In this document: piece after piece, positions 1 through 7,815 of the stretch
Position numbering within the stretch: the stretch's first letter is position 1
How the letters are laid out: every line of letters starts with the position of its first letter
NCBI GenBank assembly: GCA_030452985.1
Contig: JAKDLG010000017.1
Location: 1 to 52,787 of the forward strand
Reading direction: 5' to 3'
Length of the DNA: 52,787 bases
DNA from: Humibacillus sp.
Lineage (GTDB): Bacteria; Actinomycetota; Actinomycetes; Actinomycetales; Dermatophilaceae
The notes under the pieces: generated by a model
What the model was told of the DNA's origin: nothing
The model's database searches: none
Seen by the model: only the letters and a program-made list of their open reading frames with translations
Position numbers and translations under genes: made by a program

Positions 1-249
1 TCGAGTGGCCAGTTTCGTACGGTGGCGCCGGCCTGCACCTCAGGTCGAGTGGCCAGTTTCGTACGGTGGCGCCGGCCTGCACCTCAGGTCGAGTGGCCAC
101 TTTCGTACGGTGGCGCCGGCCTGCACCTCAGGTCGAGTGGCCACTTTCGTACGGTGGCGCCGGCCTGCACCTCAGGTCGAGTGGCCACTTTCGTACGGTG
201 GCGCCGGCCTGCACCTCAGGTCGAGTGGCCACTTTCGTACGGTGGCGCC
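1..249. repeat. Array of 44-bp tandem repeats (5 full copies plus a 29-bp partial)
   Basis: Units begin at 1, 45, 89, 133, 177 and 221. The last stops after 29 bases, where the sequence diverges just before the stop codon of the MocR-type gene. Copies are identical except that units 1-2 read GTGGCCAGTTTCG and the later units GTGGCCACTTTCG. Each unit contains short palindromes (CGTACG, GGCGCC and, in units 3-6, GTGGCCAC). The copies are contiguous with no spacers, so this is not a CRISPR. The array may continue beyond the left edge. Open frames through it arise because the unit lacks stop codons, and I do not regard them as genes. Confidence 0.97.
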
Positions 250-259
250 CGCCCGCGGG

Positions 260-1696
260 TCAGGCGATGAGGGGGCTGCGAGATGCCACGGGGGCGTCAC
301 CGCTGAGGGCCTGCGCCCAGGCCTGAGCGAGGCGCCGGGCAACCTCGTCGGCCTCGTCGGGGGCGACGCAGAACGGCACTCGCACGAACCGGCCGAGGCC
401 GCCCTGGATGCCGAACTGGCTACCGCGGGCCAGGCGGACGCCCGCCTCCACGCCGGCCCGGACAAGCTCGTCGCCGCGGTCGAGCGGCAGCTGGCACCAG
501 AGGTTGAGACCTCCCGGCGGCAGGTCGAAGCTCCAGTCGGGCACGTGTCGGTGTAGCGCCGCGACCATGGCGTCACGGCGTTCGCGGGTGGTCGCCCGTC
601 GCTCGTCGAGCAGGGCGTCACCCTCGCGCAGCAGCTCGACCACGAGCAGCTGCTCGAGCACTGACGTGCCGAGATCGAGGCTGTGACGTGCCTCGACGAT
701 GGCGGCGGCATCCGCGAGGGGAGAACGCACCCAGCCCACCCGCACGCCGCCCCACCACGTCTTGGCGGCGCTGCCGATGGTGATCGCCGTGTCGGAGTGC
801 GTGGCGAACGGGGCCGGGGGAGGGCCGTCGAGGCCGAGCTCGACGAAGGTCTCGTCGATCACGGCCCGGGTGCCGGCCCGCCGCAGCATCCGGGCCACCG
901 TCTCGCGGGTCGGTGTGTTCATGAGCTGGCCGGTGGGGTTCTGGAAGTCGGGGATCAGGTAGGCCAGCCGGGGCCTGCTCTGTCGCAGGGCGACCTCCAT
1001 CGCTTCGAGGTCCCACCCCGTACGCGCGACCGGGAACGCGACCGCGCGCAAGGACGAACGCCTCGCGCCGACCAGGGCGTTCGGGTAGGTCGGCGTCTCG
1101 AACAGCACCCGGTCGCCGATGTCGAGCAGGGCCCGAAGGGTGGCGGACAGTCCTGCGTGGGCGCCCGAGGTGACGATGACCTGGTCGGCCTCGGTCGGCA
1201 GGCCCCGGCCGGTGAACCACTCCGCGATGGCGCCTCTGGCCTCCGGGATGCCGTGGGGGCTGTACCCGGCGGTGGCCAGGTGGCGGGGTAGAGCGGCCAG
1301 GGCCCGTTCGTAGGCCACGGACAGCCCGGCGGCGGCGGGCAGGGCGGCATACGTCAGGTCGATGACGTCGTCGGGAACGGGGGTCGGCATCAGTCCGGCC
1401 TGCGACAGGGTCAGGCCGACCCGTGCCGGGGGGAGAGCCACGATGCTTCCCGAGCCCCGGCGGGTGACCACGAAGCCGTCGGCTCGGAGCAGGTCGAGGG
1501 CGGCGCCGACGGTCGTCCGGCTGAGGCCGAGCTCGCTCGTCAGCGTGCGTTCGCTCGGCAGCCGGGTTCCCACGAGCAGCCGTCCGTCGCAGATGAGCCG
1601 TCGCACCCCGTCGGCGAGGCCGCGGTAGGCAGGACGCGCGAGCAACGGATCGGGCCCGAGCAGGCCGCCCAACGACCGGGCCGAGACGGAGCGCAT
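260..1696 (-). CDS. MocR/PdxR-type GntR-aminotransferase fusion transcriptional regulator
   Basis: A 478-residue regulator joining an N-terminal GntR winged helix (about residues 20-90, with LPSERTLTSELGLSRTTVG) to a fold-type I aminotransferase-like domain. PLP-binding features are visible: the PDFQNPTG loop, the VIDET aspartate near 281, and the Schiff-base lysine in GSAAKTWWGG near 312. MocR proteins normally use PLP as an effector rather than catalysing transamination. The ATG at 1696 is chosen because the longer frame starts with TTG inside the probable operator. It is divergent from a YczE-like membrane protein, a pairing seen often in actinobacteria, so that gene is the likely target. 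The effector (PLP, an amino acid or other) is not determined. Confidence 0.9.
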   Translation of the reverse strand: MRSVSARSLGGLLGPDPLLARPAYRGLADGVRRLICDGRLLVGTRLPSERTLTSELGLSRTTVGAALDLLRADGFVVTRRGSGSIVALPPARVGLTLSQAGLMPTPVPDDVIDLTYAALPAAAGLSVAYERALAALPRHLATAGYSPHGIPEARGAIAEWFTGRGLPTEADQVIVTSGAHAGLSATLRALLDIGDRVLFETPTYPNALVGARRSSLRAVAFPVARTGWDLEAMEVALRQSRPRLAYLIPDFQNPTGQLMNTPTRETVARMLRRAGTRAVIDETFVELGLDGPPPAPFATHSDTAITIGSAAKTWWGGVRVGWVRSPLADAAAIVEARHSLDLGTSVLEQLLVVELLREGDALLDERRATTRERRDAMVAALHRHVPDWSFDLPPGGLNLWCQLPLDRGDELVRAGVEAGVRLARGSQFGIQGGLGRFVRVPFCVAPDEADEVARRLAQAWAQALSGDAPVASRSPLIA

Positions 1697-1712
1697 GAGT
1701 CCACTCTCGCAC

Positions 1713-1739
1713 AAGTGGCCATGGAAATGGAGTCCAGTT
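1713..1739. promoter_or_regulatory. Candidate MocR operator in divergent intergenic region
   Basis: Between the divergent regulator and membrane-protein starts lies an imperfect inverted repeat. AAGTGGCC on the left faces GTCCAGTT on the right (AACTGGAC on the other strand), separated by about 11 bases. PdxR/MocR proteins of actinobacteria are known to bind AAAGTGG-like half sites. The position and similarity make this a plausible operator; binding itself is inference. Confidence 0.5.
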
Positions 1740-1758
1740 CTCGGGCAAGGTGGGCAGC

Positions 1759-2514
1759 ATGCGCCACCACCTCACGCGTGCGGCTCAGGCCGCCCGCCGT
1801 CGGCACGCCTCCCGCGTGCCCCTTGCCCACCTCACCCCTCGCGAGCAGCTGAGGGCCGGAAAGCTGACCCGTCGCCTGGTGCAGCTGATGATCGGCCTGA
1901 CCCTCTACGGGCTGTCGATGGCGATGATGATCCGCGGAGTACTGGGCCTCGACCCGTGGGACGTGTTCCACTCGGGGATCGCGTCACGGGTGCCGCTCAC
2001 CTTCGGTCAGGTGACCATCGTGGTGGGGGCGCTCGTGCTGCTGCTGTGGTGGCCGCTGCGGCAGTGGCCGGGCCTCGGAACCATCGCCAACGTCGTGGTG
2101 ATCGGGGTTGCGGCCGACATCGGCCTGGGTCTGCTCTCCACTCCCGGGGCCGTCTGGGCCCGCGTGCTGCTGCTCGTCTTCGGCATCGTGCTGAACGGGC
2201 TGGCCGGAGGGCTCTACATCGGCAGCCAGCTCGGGCCGGGGCCGCGCGACGGGCTGATGACCGGCTTCGCCCGGCGTACCGGCCTGTCGATCAGGCTGGT
2301 GCGCACCACGATCGAGGTCGTCGTGCTCGCGGTCGGCTGGGCGCTCGGTGGGCCGGTCGGCCTCGGCACCGTGCTCTACGCCGTCTCGATCGGGCCGTTG
2401 GTGCAGTTCTTCCTGCCCCGGGTGACCGTGCCGCTGGAGTCACCGCGAACTGCGCCCGGCGCCGCGCTGCCGGCGGTGCCGTCGCCGCCCTCGGCGACCG
2501 CGGCCGATCGCTGA
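1759..2514 (+). CDS. YczE/YitT-like integral membrane protein
   Basis: A 251-residue protein with a basic, Arg-rich N-terminus (about 40 residues) followed by around five hydrophobic spans (for example LVQLMIGLTLYGLSMAMMI, VTIVVGALVLLLWWPL and TIANVVVIGVAADIGLGLL). GLYIGSQLGPGPRDGLMTG resembles the conserved loop of the YczE/YyaS family. The ATG at 1759 is preferred to an in-frame GTG nine bases upstream. Family members are often adjacent to MocR regulators and are thought to be transporters of an unknown small molecule, possibly a B6 vitamer or amino acid. Substrate and mechanism cannot be inferred from sequence. Confidence 0.8.
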   Translation: MRHHLTRAAQAARRRHASRVPLAHLTPREQLRAGKLTRRLVQLMIGLTLYGLSMAMMIRGVLGLDPWDVFHSGIASRVPLTFGQVTIVVGALVLLLWWPLRQWPGLGTIANVVVIGVAADIGLGLLSTPGAVWARVLLLVFGIVLNGLAGGLYIGSQLGPGPRDGLMTGFARRTGLSIRLVRTTIEVVVLAVGWALGGPVGLGTVLYAVSIGPLVQFFLPRVTVPLESPRTAPGAALPAVPSPPSATAADR

Positions 2515-2520
2515 GGCGCG

Positions 2521-3033
2521 TCAGACCCCCAGGCCCCAGCTGGCGAGCACCCGGCATCCGTGCTCCTGCCAGAGCGTCAGGTCGAGCCGCTCGGCTCGGC
2601 TGACCGTAGGCAGAACGCCGGCGAGCAGGGCGGTGGTGCTCGCCTCCGAGACGGTCGCCGAGACCGCGTCGAGGGTCAGGTGCGGGCGCACGTCGGGGAA
2701 GGCGCCGCCGTAGGGCGGACACGAGGGGAAGACCTCGCACAGCGCCCGGGTGAGCGCCCGGAACGGCGCGTCGGGCTCGGGGACGAGATGGATGATGCCG
2801 TTCGGGAAGGTGTCGATCACCTCCAGCGTGAAGGCGAAGGGCTGGGTGTGACGGGCGATCTCGGCGACCACCCGAAGGGCGTCGGCGTCGATCGCCTCGG
2901 GTGTCAGGAAGGGGCCCAGGGCCGTGACGTGGGCGTGCCCGAACGCGGGATCGGTTGAGAGCCAAGTGGTGTCGTGGTGCGCGGTGCGCGCTCGCACGAA
3001 CGCCTCGAGCGGCGGAACGGGCACCTGCAACAC
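2521..3033 (-). CDS. 2'-5' RNA ligase / 2H phosphoesterase family protein
   Basis: About 170 residues if begun at the GTG at 3033. The two HxT signatures of the 2H phosphoesterase fold are present: H35-V-T37 in HAHVTALGPF and H118-L-T120 in RPHLTLD. Members act on 2',3'-cyclic or 2'-5' phosphodiester RNA ends, but the substrate here is unknown. The start is uncertain: the open frame extends to a TTG at 3168 inside the TetR gene, with no ATG, while homologues generally begin just before the HTVLQVPVP strand. It lies directly downstream of and co-directional with the TetR gene, possibly co-transcribed. Confidence 0.8.
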   Translation of the reverse strand: MLQVPVPPLEAFVRARTAHHDTTWLSTDPAFGHAHVTALGPFLTPEAIDADALRVVAEIARHTQPFAFTLEVIDTFPNGIIHLVPEPDAPFRALTRALCEVFPSCPPYGGAFPDVRPHLTLDAVSATVSEASTTALLAGVLPTVSRAERLDLTLWQEHGCRVLASWGLGV

Positions 3034-3077
3034 GGTGTGACCGGGACGGGGCTCCCGCGAAACCCCGATGTCGGCGG

Positions 3078-3677
3078 TCAGGAGGAGGCGCCCACGAGGC
3101 GCAACGCCAGGTGGGCGTTGGTGGCACCGATCTGGGCCGGTGTGCGACGGATCGTGGGGGAGTACCAACGCGCCACGTCGACCGCGATGGACAACAGGGC
3201 GAGAGAGGTGTCGCCGATGTCGTCGATCGTGAAGACCCCTTCGCGGGTGCCCGCCTCGAGGATGCCGCGCACGACGGCGTCGATCTGCTTGCGCAGGGCG
3301 AGCACCTCCGCGTGGTGCTCAGGCGTCAGGTGGTGATGCTCGTACTGCACCACCCGAGCGATCTCGTACTGCTCGGCGTGCCACTGCGAGAAGGTCGCCA
3401 CGAGGTCGGCGAGCTGCTGCGTGGGAGTGGCGGCGTCGGCGACGGCTGAACGTACCTCTCGCAGCGCCGACTCGTGGCCGATGCGGCTGAGGTTGAACAG
3501 CAGCTCCTCCTTGGAGCCGAAGTGCACGTAGACCCCGGCCGGGCTCAGGCCGGCCCCGGACGCGATGTCTCGCGTCGTCGTGGCGTGGAAGCCCTTGTCG
3601 GCGAAGGCCCGCGCGGCCGCCTGCATGAGCCGGTCGACCGTGGTGCGATCGGGGGCTGGCGATGTGGTTCTCGGCAC
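3078..3677 (-). CDS. TetR family transcriptional repressor of acyl-CoA metabolism
   Basis: A 199-residue TetR-type regulator. The N-terminal helix-turn-helix (residues about 12-60) includes TTTRDIASGAGLSPAG and YVHFGSKEELL, followed by an all-helical ligand domain with several His residues (EHHHLTPEHHAEV). The start is the GTG at 3677 because upstream residues would overlap the operator and look unlike a TetR N-terminus. It is divergent from an acyl-CoA dehydrogenase across a perfect palindrome, so it likely represses that gene and itself in response to an acyl-CoA. The ligand assignment is inference from context. Confidence 0.88.
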   Translation of the reverse strand: MPRTTSPAPDRTTVDRLMQAAARAFADKGFHATTTRDIASGAGLSPAGVYVHFGSKEELLFNLSRIGHESALREVRSAVADAATPTQQLADLVATFSQWHAEQYEIARVVQYEHHHLTPEHHAEVLALRKQIDAVVRGILEAGTREGVFTIDDIGDTSLALLSIAVDVARWYSPTIRRTPAQIGATNAHLALRLVGASS

Positions 3678-3704
3678 GTTGACAGCATGCCGCAGCGTTG
3701 CGAA

Positions 3705-3722
3705 ACTAAGCAAGCGCTTAGT
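3705..3722. promoter_or_regulatory. TetR operator palindrome
   Basis: ACTAAGC-AAGC-GCTTAGT is a perfect inverted repeat with 7-bp arms and a 4-bp spacer, between the TetR start and the acyl-CoA dehydrogenase ribosome-binding site. Size and symmetry are typical of TetR-family operators near fatty-acid or branched-chain catabolism genes. Confidence 0.75.
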
Positions 3723-3747
3723 CACCGTTCGCTTGGAGGAACCTGCC

Positions 3748-4893
3748 ATGCCCCGCCACATCTACGACGAGGACCACGAGGCGCTCCGTGCGTCTGCCCG
3801 CGAGTTCGTCGAGCGCACCCTGCGCCCCCGGGCCCAGCAGATGATCGACGAGAAGTCGATCGAGCGGGACGTGTGGAAGGAGGCCGGGAAGCAGGGCTTC
3901 TTCGGCTTCGACATCCCGGAGGAGTTCGGTGGCGCCGGTGTGCGGGACTACCGCTTCAACGCCGTGCTGACGGAGGAGATGTCGCGGTTCAACGCCGCCA
4001 CCAGCTCGTGCTTCGGCATCCACGCCGACGTCTGCCCGCCCTACATCGTCGACCTCGGCACCGACGAGCAGAAGCAGCGATGGCTGCCCGGGATCGCCAG
4101 CGGCGACCTGATCATCGCGATCGCCATGACCGAGCCCTCGGGTGGCTCCGACCTGGCCGCCCTCAAGACCACAGCCGTGCGTGACGGCGACGCCTGGCGC
4201 ATCAACGGCAGCAAGACCTTCATCACCAACGGCTACCAGGCCGACCTCGTGATCGTGGCCGCCCGCACCGACCCCGGGAAGGGCGCCAAGGGCATCACCC
4301 TGTTCGTCGTCGAGCGCGGCATGCCGGGGTTCGTCAACGGCCGCAAGCTCGACAAGGTCGGTATGGAAGAGTCCGACACCGCCGAGCTGTTCTTCGAGGA
4401 CGTCCGCGTCCCCGACGAGAACCTGTTGGGCGAACGGGGGCTGGGTTTCATCGCCATGATGCAGCGGCTCCCGCAGGAGCGCATCGGGGCAGCGGTCTCG
4501 AACGTGGCGCACGCCAAGGCGATCCTCGAGGAGACGATCGTCTACGCCAAGGAGCGCAAGGCCTTCGGTCAGCCAATCGGCGCCTTCCAGCACAACAAGT
4601 TCCTGCTCGCCGAGCTGGTGACGAAGATCGAGGTGGCCGAGTCCTACGTCGACGACTGCGTGCTCGCCCACTCCCAGGGCGAGCTCACCGCGATCGACGC
4701 CGCCAAGGCGAAGTGGTGGAGCTCGCAGGTGCAGAACGAGGTTCTCGACAGCTGTGTGCAGCTCTACGGCGGCTACGGCTTCATGAACGAGTACCGGGTG
4801 GCTCGGGCCTGGCGTGACGCGAGGGTGACCAAGATCTGGGCTGGGAGCAACGAGATCATGAAGGAGCTCATCGGCCGGGACCTCGGTCTGTGA
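3748..4893 (+). CDS. Acyl-CoA dehydrogenase, long-chain (LCAD) type
   Basis: A 381-residue FAD-dependent dehydrogenase of the first step of beta-oxidation. It shows the family signatures IAMTEPSGGSDLA (FAD/substrate region) and VQLYGGYGFMNEY near the C-terminus. The usual MCAD-type catalytic Glu in a YEGT motif is replaced by WAGSN. The sequence instead has the LPQER motif around Glu244, as in LCAD/isovaleryl-CoA dehydrogenases, where the base sits in helix G. The ATG at 3748 has a good GGAGGA Shine-Dalgarno eight bases upstream. It overlaps the following SDR gene (TGATG) and is probably repressed by the divergent TetR protein. Confidence 0.93.
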   Translation: MPRHIYDEDHEALRASAREFVERTLRPRAQQMIDEKSIERDVWKEAGKQGFFGFDIPEEFGGAGVRDYRFNAVLTEEMSRFNAATSSCFGIHADVCPPYIVDLGTDEQKQRWLPGIASGDLIIAIAMTEPSGGSDLAALKTTAVRDGDAWRINGSKTFITNGYQADLVIVAARTDPGKGAKGITLFVVERGMPGFVNGRKLDKVGMEESDTAELFFEDVRVPDENLLGERGLGFIAMMQRLPQERIGAAVSNVAHAKAILEETIVYAKERKAFGQPIGAFQHNKFLLAELVTKIEVAESYVDDCVLAHSQGELTAIDAAKAKWWSSQVQNEVLDSCVQLYGGYGFMNEYRVARAWRDARVTKIWAGSNEIMKELIGRDLGL

Positions 4894-5678
4894 TGGGCAA
4901 CGAGATGACGGGGACGGGTCTGCGACGTCACGAGGGCGCCGTCGCCATCGTGACCGGCGCCAGCCGCGGTATCGGCCTCGGCGTCGCGGAGCGACTGGTC
5001 GCCGAAGGCGCCAAGGTGGTCATCACCGCCCGCAAGGCGGAAGCGCTCGCGGATGCCGTCGAGCAGCTCGGCGGCGCGGCGAACGCCCTTGGTATCGCGG
5101 GCAATGCGGCCGATGAGGCCCACCAGGACGACGTGATCGCCGCCGCCCGGGAGACGTTCGGCGGGCTGCACCTGCTCGTCAACAACACCGGTATCAACCC
5201 CACCTACGGGCCGATGCTCGACGGCGACGCCGACCTGGCCCGCAAGGTGCTCGACGTCAACGTGGTGGCGGCCTTCTCGTGGATCAAGAAGGCGGTCGCG
5301 GCGGGCATCGGCGACGCCGAGCACCCGGCATCCGTGGTCAACGTCGCCTCGGTGGCCGGTCTCGGCGCCTCGGGCGTGATCGGCTGGTACGGGGTCTCGA
5401 AGGCCGCCGTCATCCACCTGACGACCGAGCTGGGGCACCAGCTCGGTCCGCAGGTGCGGGTCAACGCGGTGGCGCCCGCGGTCGTCAAGACGAAGTTCGC
5501 CGAGGCGCTCTACGAAGGGCGTGAGGAGAAGGTGGCATCGGCCTACCCGATGAAGCGACTCGGCACGCCCGAGGACGTGGCCGGCGCGGTGAGCTTCCTG
5601 CTCAGCAGCGACGCCTCGTGGATCACCGGCCAGACGATCACCATCGACGGCGGGGTAACCCTGGGCGGGTCCCTCTGA
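4893..5678 (+). CDS. SDR family NAD(P)-dependent oxidoreductase (FabG-like)
   Basis: A 261-residue classical short-chain dehydrogenase. The cofactor motif TGASRGIG is near residue 24, NNTG replaces the usual NNAG, and the catalytic triad is Ser153, Tyr166 and Lys170 (WYGVSK). The C-terminal WITGQTITIDGG motif is typical of FabG-like 3-ketoacyl or 3-hydroxyacyl reductases. The start ATG overlaps the stop of the acyl-CoA dehydrogenase, so the two are translationally coupled and likely act on related acyl substrates. The exact substrate is unknown. Confidence 0.9.
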   Translation: MGNEMTGTGLRRHEGAVAIVTGASRGIGLGVAERLVAEGAKVVITARKAEALADAVEQLGGAANALGIAGNAADEAHQDDVIAAARETFGGLHLLVNNTGINPTYGPMLDGDADLARKVLDVNVVAAFSWIKKAVAAGIGDAEHPASVVNVASVAGLGASGVIGWYGVSKAAVIHLTTELGHQLGPQVRVNAVAPAVVKTKFAEALYEGREEKVASAYPMKRLGTPEDVAGAVSFLLSSDASWITGQTITIDGGVTLGGSL

Positions 5679-5689
5679 GATGCGGCTTG

Positions 5690-5708
5690 GCGAGTAAGCC
5701 TCACCTAA
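5690..5708. promoter_or_regulatory. DtxR/IdeR-type iron box, copy 1
   Basis: On the minus strand this reads TTAGGTGAGGCTTACTCGC, matching about 13-14 of 19 positions of the actinobacterial iron-box consensus TTAGGTTAGGCTAACCTAA. It lies directly upstream of the siderophore-uptake operon. Confidence 0.75.
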
Positions 5709-5709
5709 G

Positions 5710-5728
5710 TAAGGTGTGCCTGTCCTAA
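5710..5728. promoter_or_regulatory. DtxR/IdeR-type iron box, copy 2
   Basis: TAAGGTGTGCCTGTCCTAA matches about 13 of 19 consensus positions. It is offset from copy 1 by 20 bp (one base between boxes), an arrangement that would allow two repressor dimers pairs side by side on the promoter of the uptake operon. Confidence 0.7.
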
Positions 5729-5749
5729 CCATTGACAGAGAGACTCGCC

Positions 5750-6814
5750 GTGCTCCGCCTTCGAACGTCCGCCCGTGCCACCGTCCTCGCCGCGACTGCG
5801 GCCCTGCTCGTTCTCGTCGGCTGCTCGACGGGACCGTCGGGTTCACCGACCGTCACTCCCTCCGCCACTGGGGATGCGACGTCACCGGCGGATGCCGATG
5901 CCTACCCGGTGACCATCAAACATGCCTTCGGTGGGACCACCGTCGCGAAGGCGCCGACGCGCGTGGTCACCCTCGGCTGGACCGACGCCGACCACGTCGC
6001 CGCGCTCGGCGTCGCCCCGGTGGGGGCCCCCAAGGTCACCTGGGGCGGTAACGCCAAGCTGTCGAGCGACTGGTTCGACAGCCGGCTCGCCGCCATCGGC
6101 GGGGCCGCACCGACCCGCTTCGACGACGCCGACGGCGCGCCCATCGAGGAGATCGCCAAACTCTCGCCCGACCTGATCCTCGCCACCAACTCCGGCCTGA
6201 CGAAGGTCGAGTACGACAAGCTGAGCAAGCTGGCCCCCGTCGTGGCCTACCCAAAGGTGGCCTGGGGCACGCCGTGGGAGGAGTCGCTCGAGATCATCGG
6301 CCAGGCCCTAGGCCGCCCGACGCAGGCGAAGCAGGTCGAGGCGAAGACGGAACAGACCCTCGCCGACGCCAGAGCGAAGTATCCGCAGCTCGCAGGCAAA
6401 ACCTTCATCTACGCCTTCGTGACGGCGGCCGACTTCTCACAGGTCGGCTACTACACCCCCAATGACCTGCGTCCGCGGATGCTCGTCGAGCTCGGGATGA
6501 AGAACGCCCCCGTGATCGAGAAGCTCGGGGCTGGGTCGAAGGAGTTCTACCGCACGGTCAGCGCCGAGCAGGCCGCCACGCTCAAATCCGACATCCTGCT
6601 CACCTACACCGAGGGCAACGCAGCGGTCTCCGCCATGCGCAAGGACCCCCTCATCGGTCAGATCCCGGCCATCAAGAGCGGGGCGGTCGTCGCCACCGAG
6701 AACAAGCGCGTCGGCCTCACCACGAGCTCGCCCTCGCCGCTGTCGATCCCGTTCATGGTCGATCTCTTCGTGCCGACGGTGGCCGAGGCGGTCGCCAAGG
6801 CCGAAGCGAGCTGA
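5750..6814 (+). CDS. Iron-siderophore ABC transporter substrate-binding lipoprotein
   Basis: A 354-residue FecB/FepB-type binding protein. A type II signal peptide (hydrophobic ATVLAATAALLVLVGC, lipobox Cys25) is followed by a Ser/Thr/Pro-rich linker and the two-lobed periplasmic-binding fold (TKVEYDKLSKLAPVVAY and the usual EEIAKLSPDLILATNSG region). The GTG at 5750 is preferred because AGAGAGA lies just upstream. An in-frame TTG at 5732 would place the ribosome site inside the iron boxes. It is the first gene of a five-gene uptake operon and is expected to be derepressed under iron limitation. The siderophore captured cannot be deduced. Confidence 0.92.
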   Translation: MLRLRTSARATVLAATAALLVLVGCSTGPSGSPTVTPSATGDATSPADADAYPVTIKHAFGGTTVAKAPTRVVTLGWTDADHVAALGVAPVGAPKVTWGGNAKLSSDWFDSRLAAIGGAAPTRFDDADGAPIEEIAKLSPDLILATNSGLTKVEYDKLSKLAPVVAYPKVAWGTPWEESLEIIGQALGRPTQAKQVEAKTEQTLADARAKYPQLAGKTFIYAFVTAADFSQVGYYTPNDLRPRMLVELGMKNAPVIEKLGAGSKEFYRTVSAEQAATLKSDILLTYTEGNAAVSAMRKDPLIGQIPAIKSGAVVATENKRVGLTTSSPSPLSIPFMVDLFVPTVAEAVAKAEAS

Positions 6815-7815
6815 TGAGCAGCCGTACCCGGTCGCTCACCCTCACCGGTGCGCTCGTCGTGCTGGTGGGGGTAGCGGTTCTGGCCTCGATCACCATCGGG
6901 TCGCGCCCGGTCGCCTTCGGCGACGTCGTCGCCGTGCTCACCGGCAACGGTGGCGACCTCGCCGATCGTGGGGTCGTCGAGGCCCGCATCGCCCGCACGG
7001 CCGTCGGGCTGCTCGTCGGGGCGGGTCTGGCCGTGGCCGGGGCGGCCATGCAGGGCCTGACCCGCAACCCGCTGGCCGACCCGGGGCTGCTCGGGGTCAA
7101 CGCCGGCGCGTCGCTTGCCGTTGTCGTTGCTATCAGCATCTTCGGGGTCGGCACGCTGACCGGCTACGTCTGGTGGGCCATGGCCGGCGCCGGTATCGCC
7201 GCGGTGCTCGTGCACGCCCTGGCCGGCCTGGCGCGAGGGGGAGTGACCCCGCTGCGGCTGACCCTGGCCGGAGCCGCGGTGAGCGCAGGTTTGGCCAGCT
7301 GGTCGTCGGGCCTGCTCGTGTCGAGCCAGCAGTCGCTCGACTCGTTCCGGTTCTGGCAGGTCGGCACCATCGGCGGGCGTGGGCTCGACCTCGTCATCAC
7401 CGTGCTGCCCTTCTTCGCCGTCGGCCTGGTCGTCGTTCTGCTCGCCGTGCGTCAGCTCAACGCCCTCGCGCTCGGTGACGACCTCGCCCGCGGCCTCGGC
7501 GAGAGCCTTCTGCTGGCGCGTGCCGCAGTCGCGCTCGGAGTGGCCGTCCTCTGCGGCGCGGCCACGGCCTTGGCCGGCCCGATCGGCTTTCTCGGCCTCG
7601 TCGTGCCGCACGTCGCACGCTTCGTCGTCGGCGCCGACCATCGGCGCATCATCCCGGTCTGCCTGCTCATCGGGCCCGCCCTGTTGCTGGTCGCCGACGT
7701 CGCGGGTCGGGTCGTCGTCCGGCCCACGGAGGTGCAGGCCGGCATCATGACGGCCGTCGTCGGGGTGCCCGTCTTCGTGATGCTCGTCCGACGAGGCCGG
7801 ATGGCGGCGCTGTGA
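6814..7815 (+). CDS. FecCD-family iron-siderophore ABC permease (first subunit)
   Basis: A 333-residue permease with about nine to ten hydrophobic helices. GAAMQGLTRNPLADPGLLGVN is the FecCD cytoplasmic signature and GPIGFLGLVVPHVAR marks the ATPase-coupling region. The ATG overlaps the stop of the binding-protein gene. It is expected to form a heterodimer with the next permease in the cytoplasmic membrane. Length and topology are normal for the family. Confidence 0.94.
   Translation: MSSRTRSLTLTGALVVLVGVAVLASITIGSRPVAFGDVVAVLTGNGGDLADRGVVEARIARTAVGLLVGAGLAVAGAAMQGLTRNPLADPGLLGVNAGASLAVVVAISIFGVGTLTGYVWWAMAGAGIAAVLVHALAGLARGGVTPLRLTLAGAAVSAGLASWSSGLLVSSQQSLDSFRFWQVGTIGGRGLDLVITVLPFFAVGLVVVLLAVRQLNALALGDDLARGLGESLLLARAAVALGVAVLCGAATALAGPIGFLGLVVPHVARFVVGADHRRIIPVCLLIGPALLLVADVAGRVVVRPTEVQAGIMTAVVGVPVFVMLVRRGRMAAL

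Noticed and set aside
1..249. Possible CRISPR array
   Set aside because: Repeats are directly contiguous without spacers, and no cas genes are nearby.
5..556. Open frames through the 44-bp repeats
   Set aside because: The unit has no stop codons in these frames and 44 is not a multiple of three, so the frames cycle through a simple repeat; there is no ribosome site, and they run antisense to the MocR gene.
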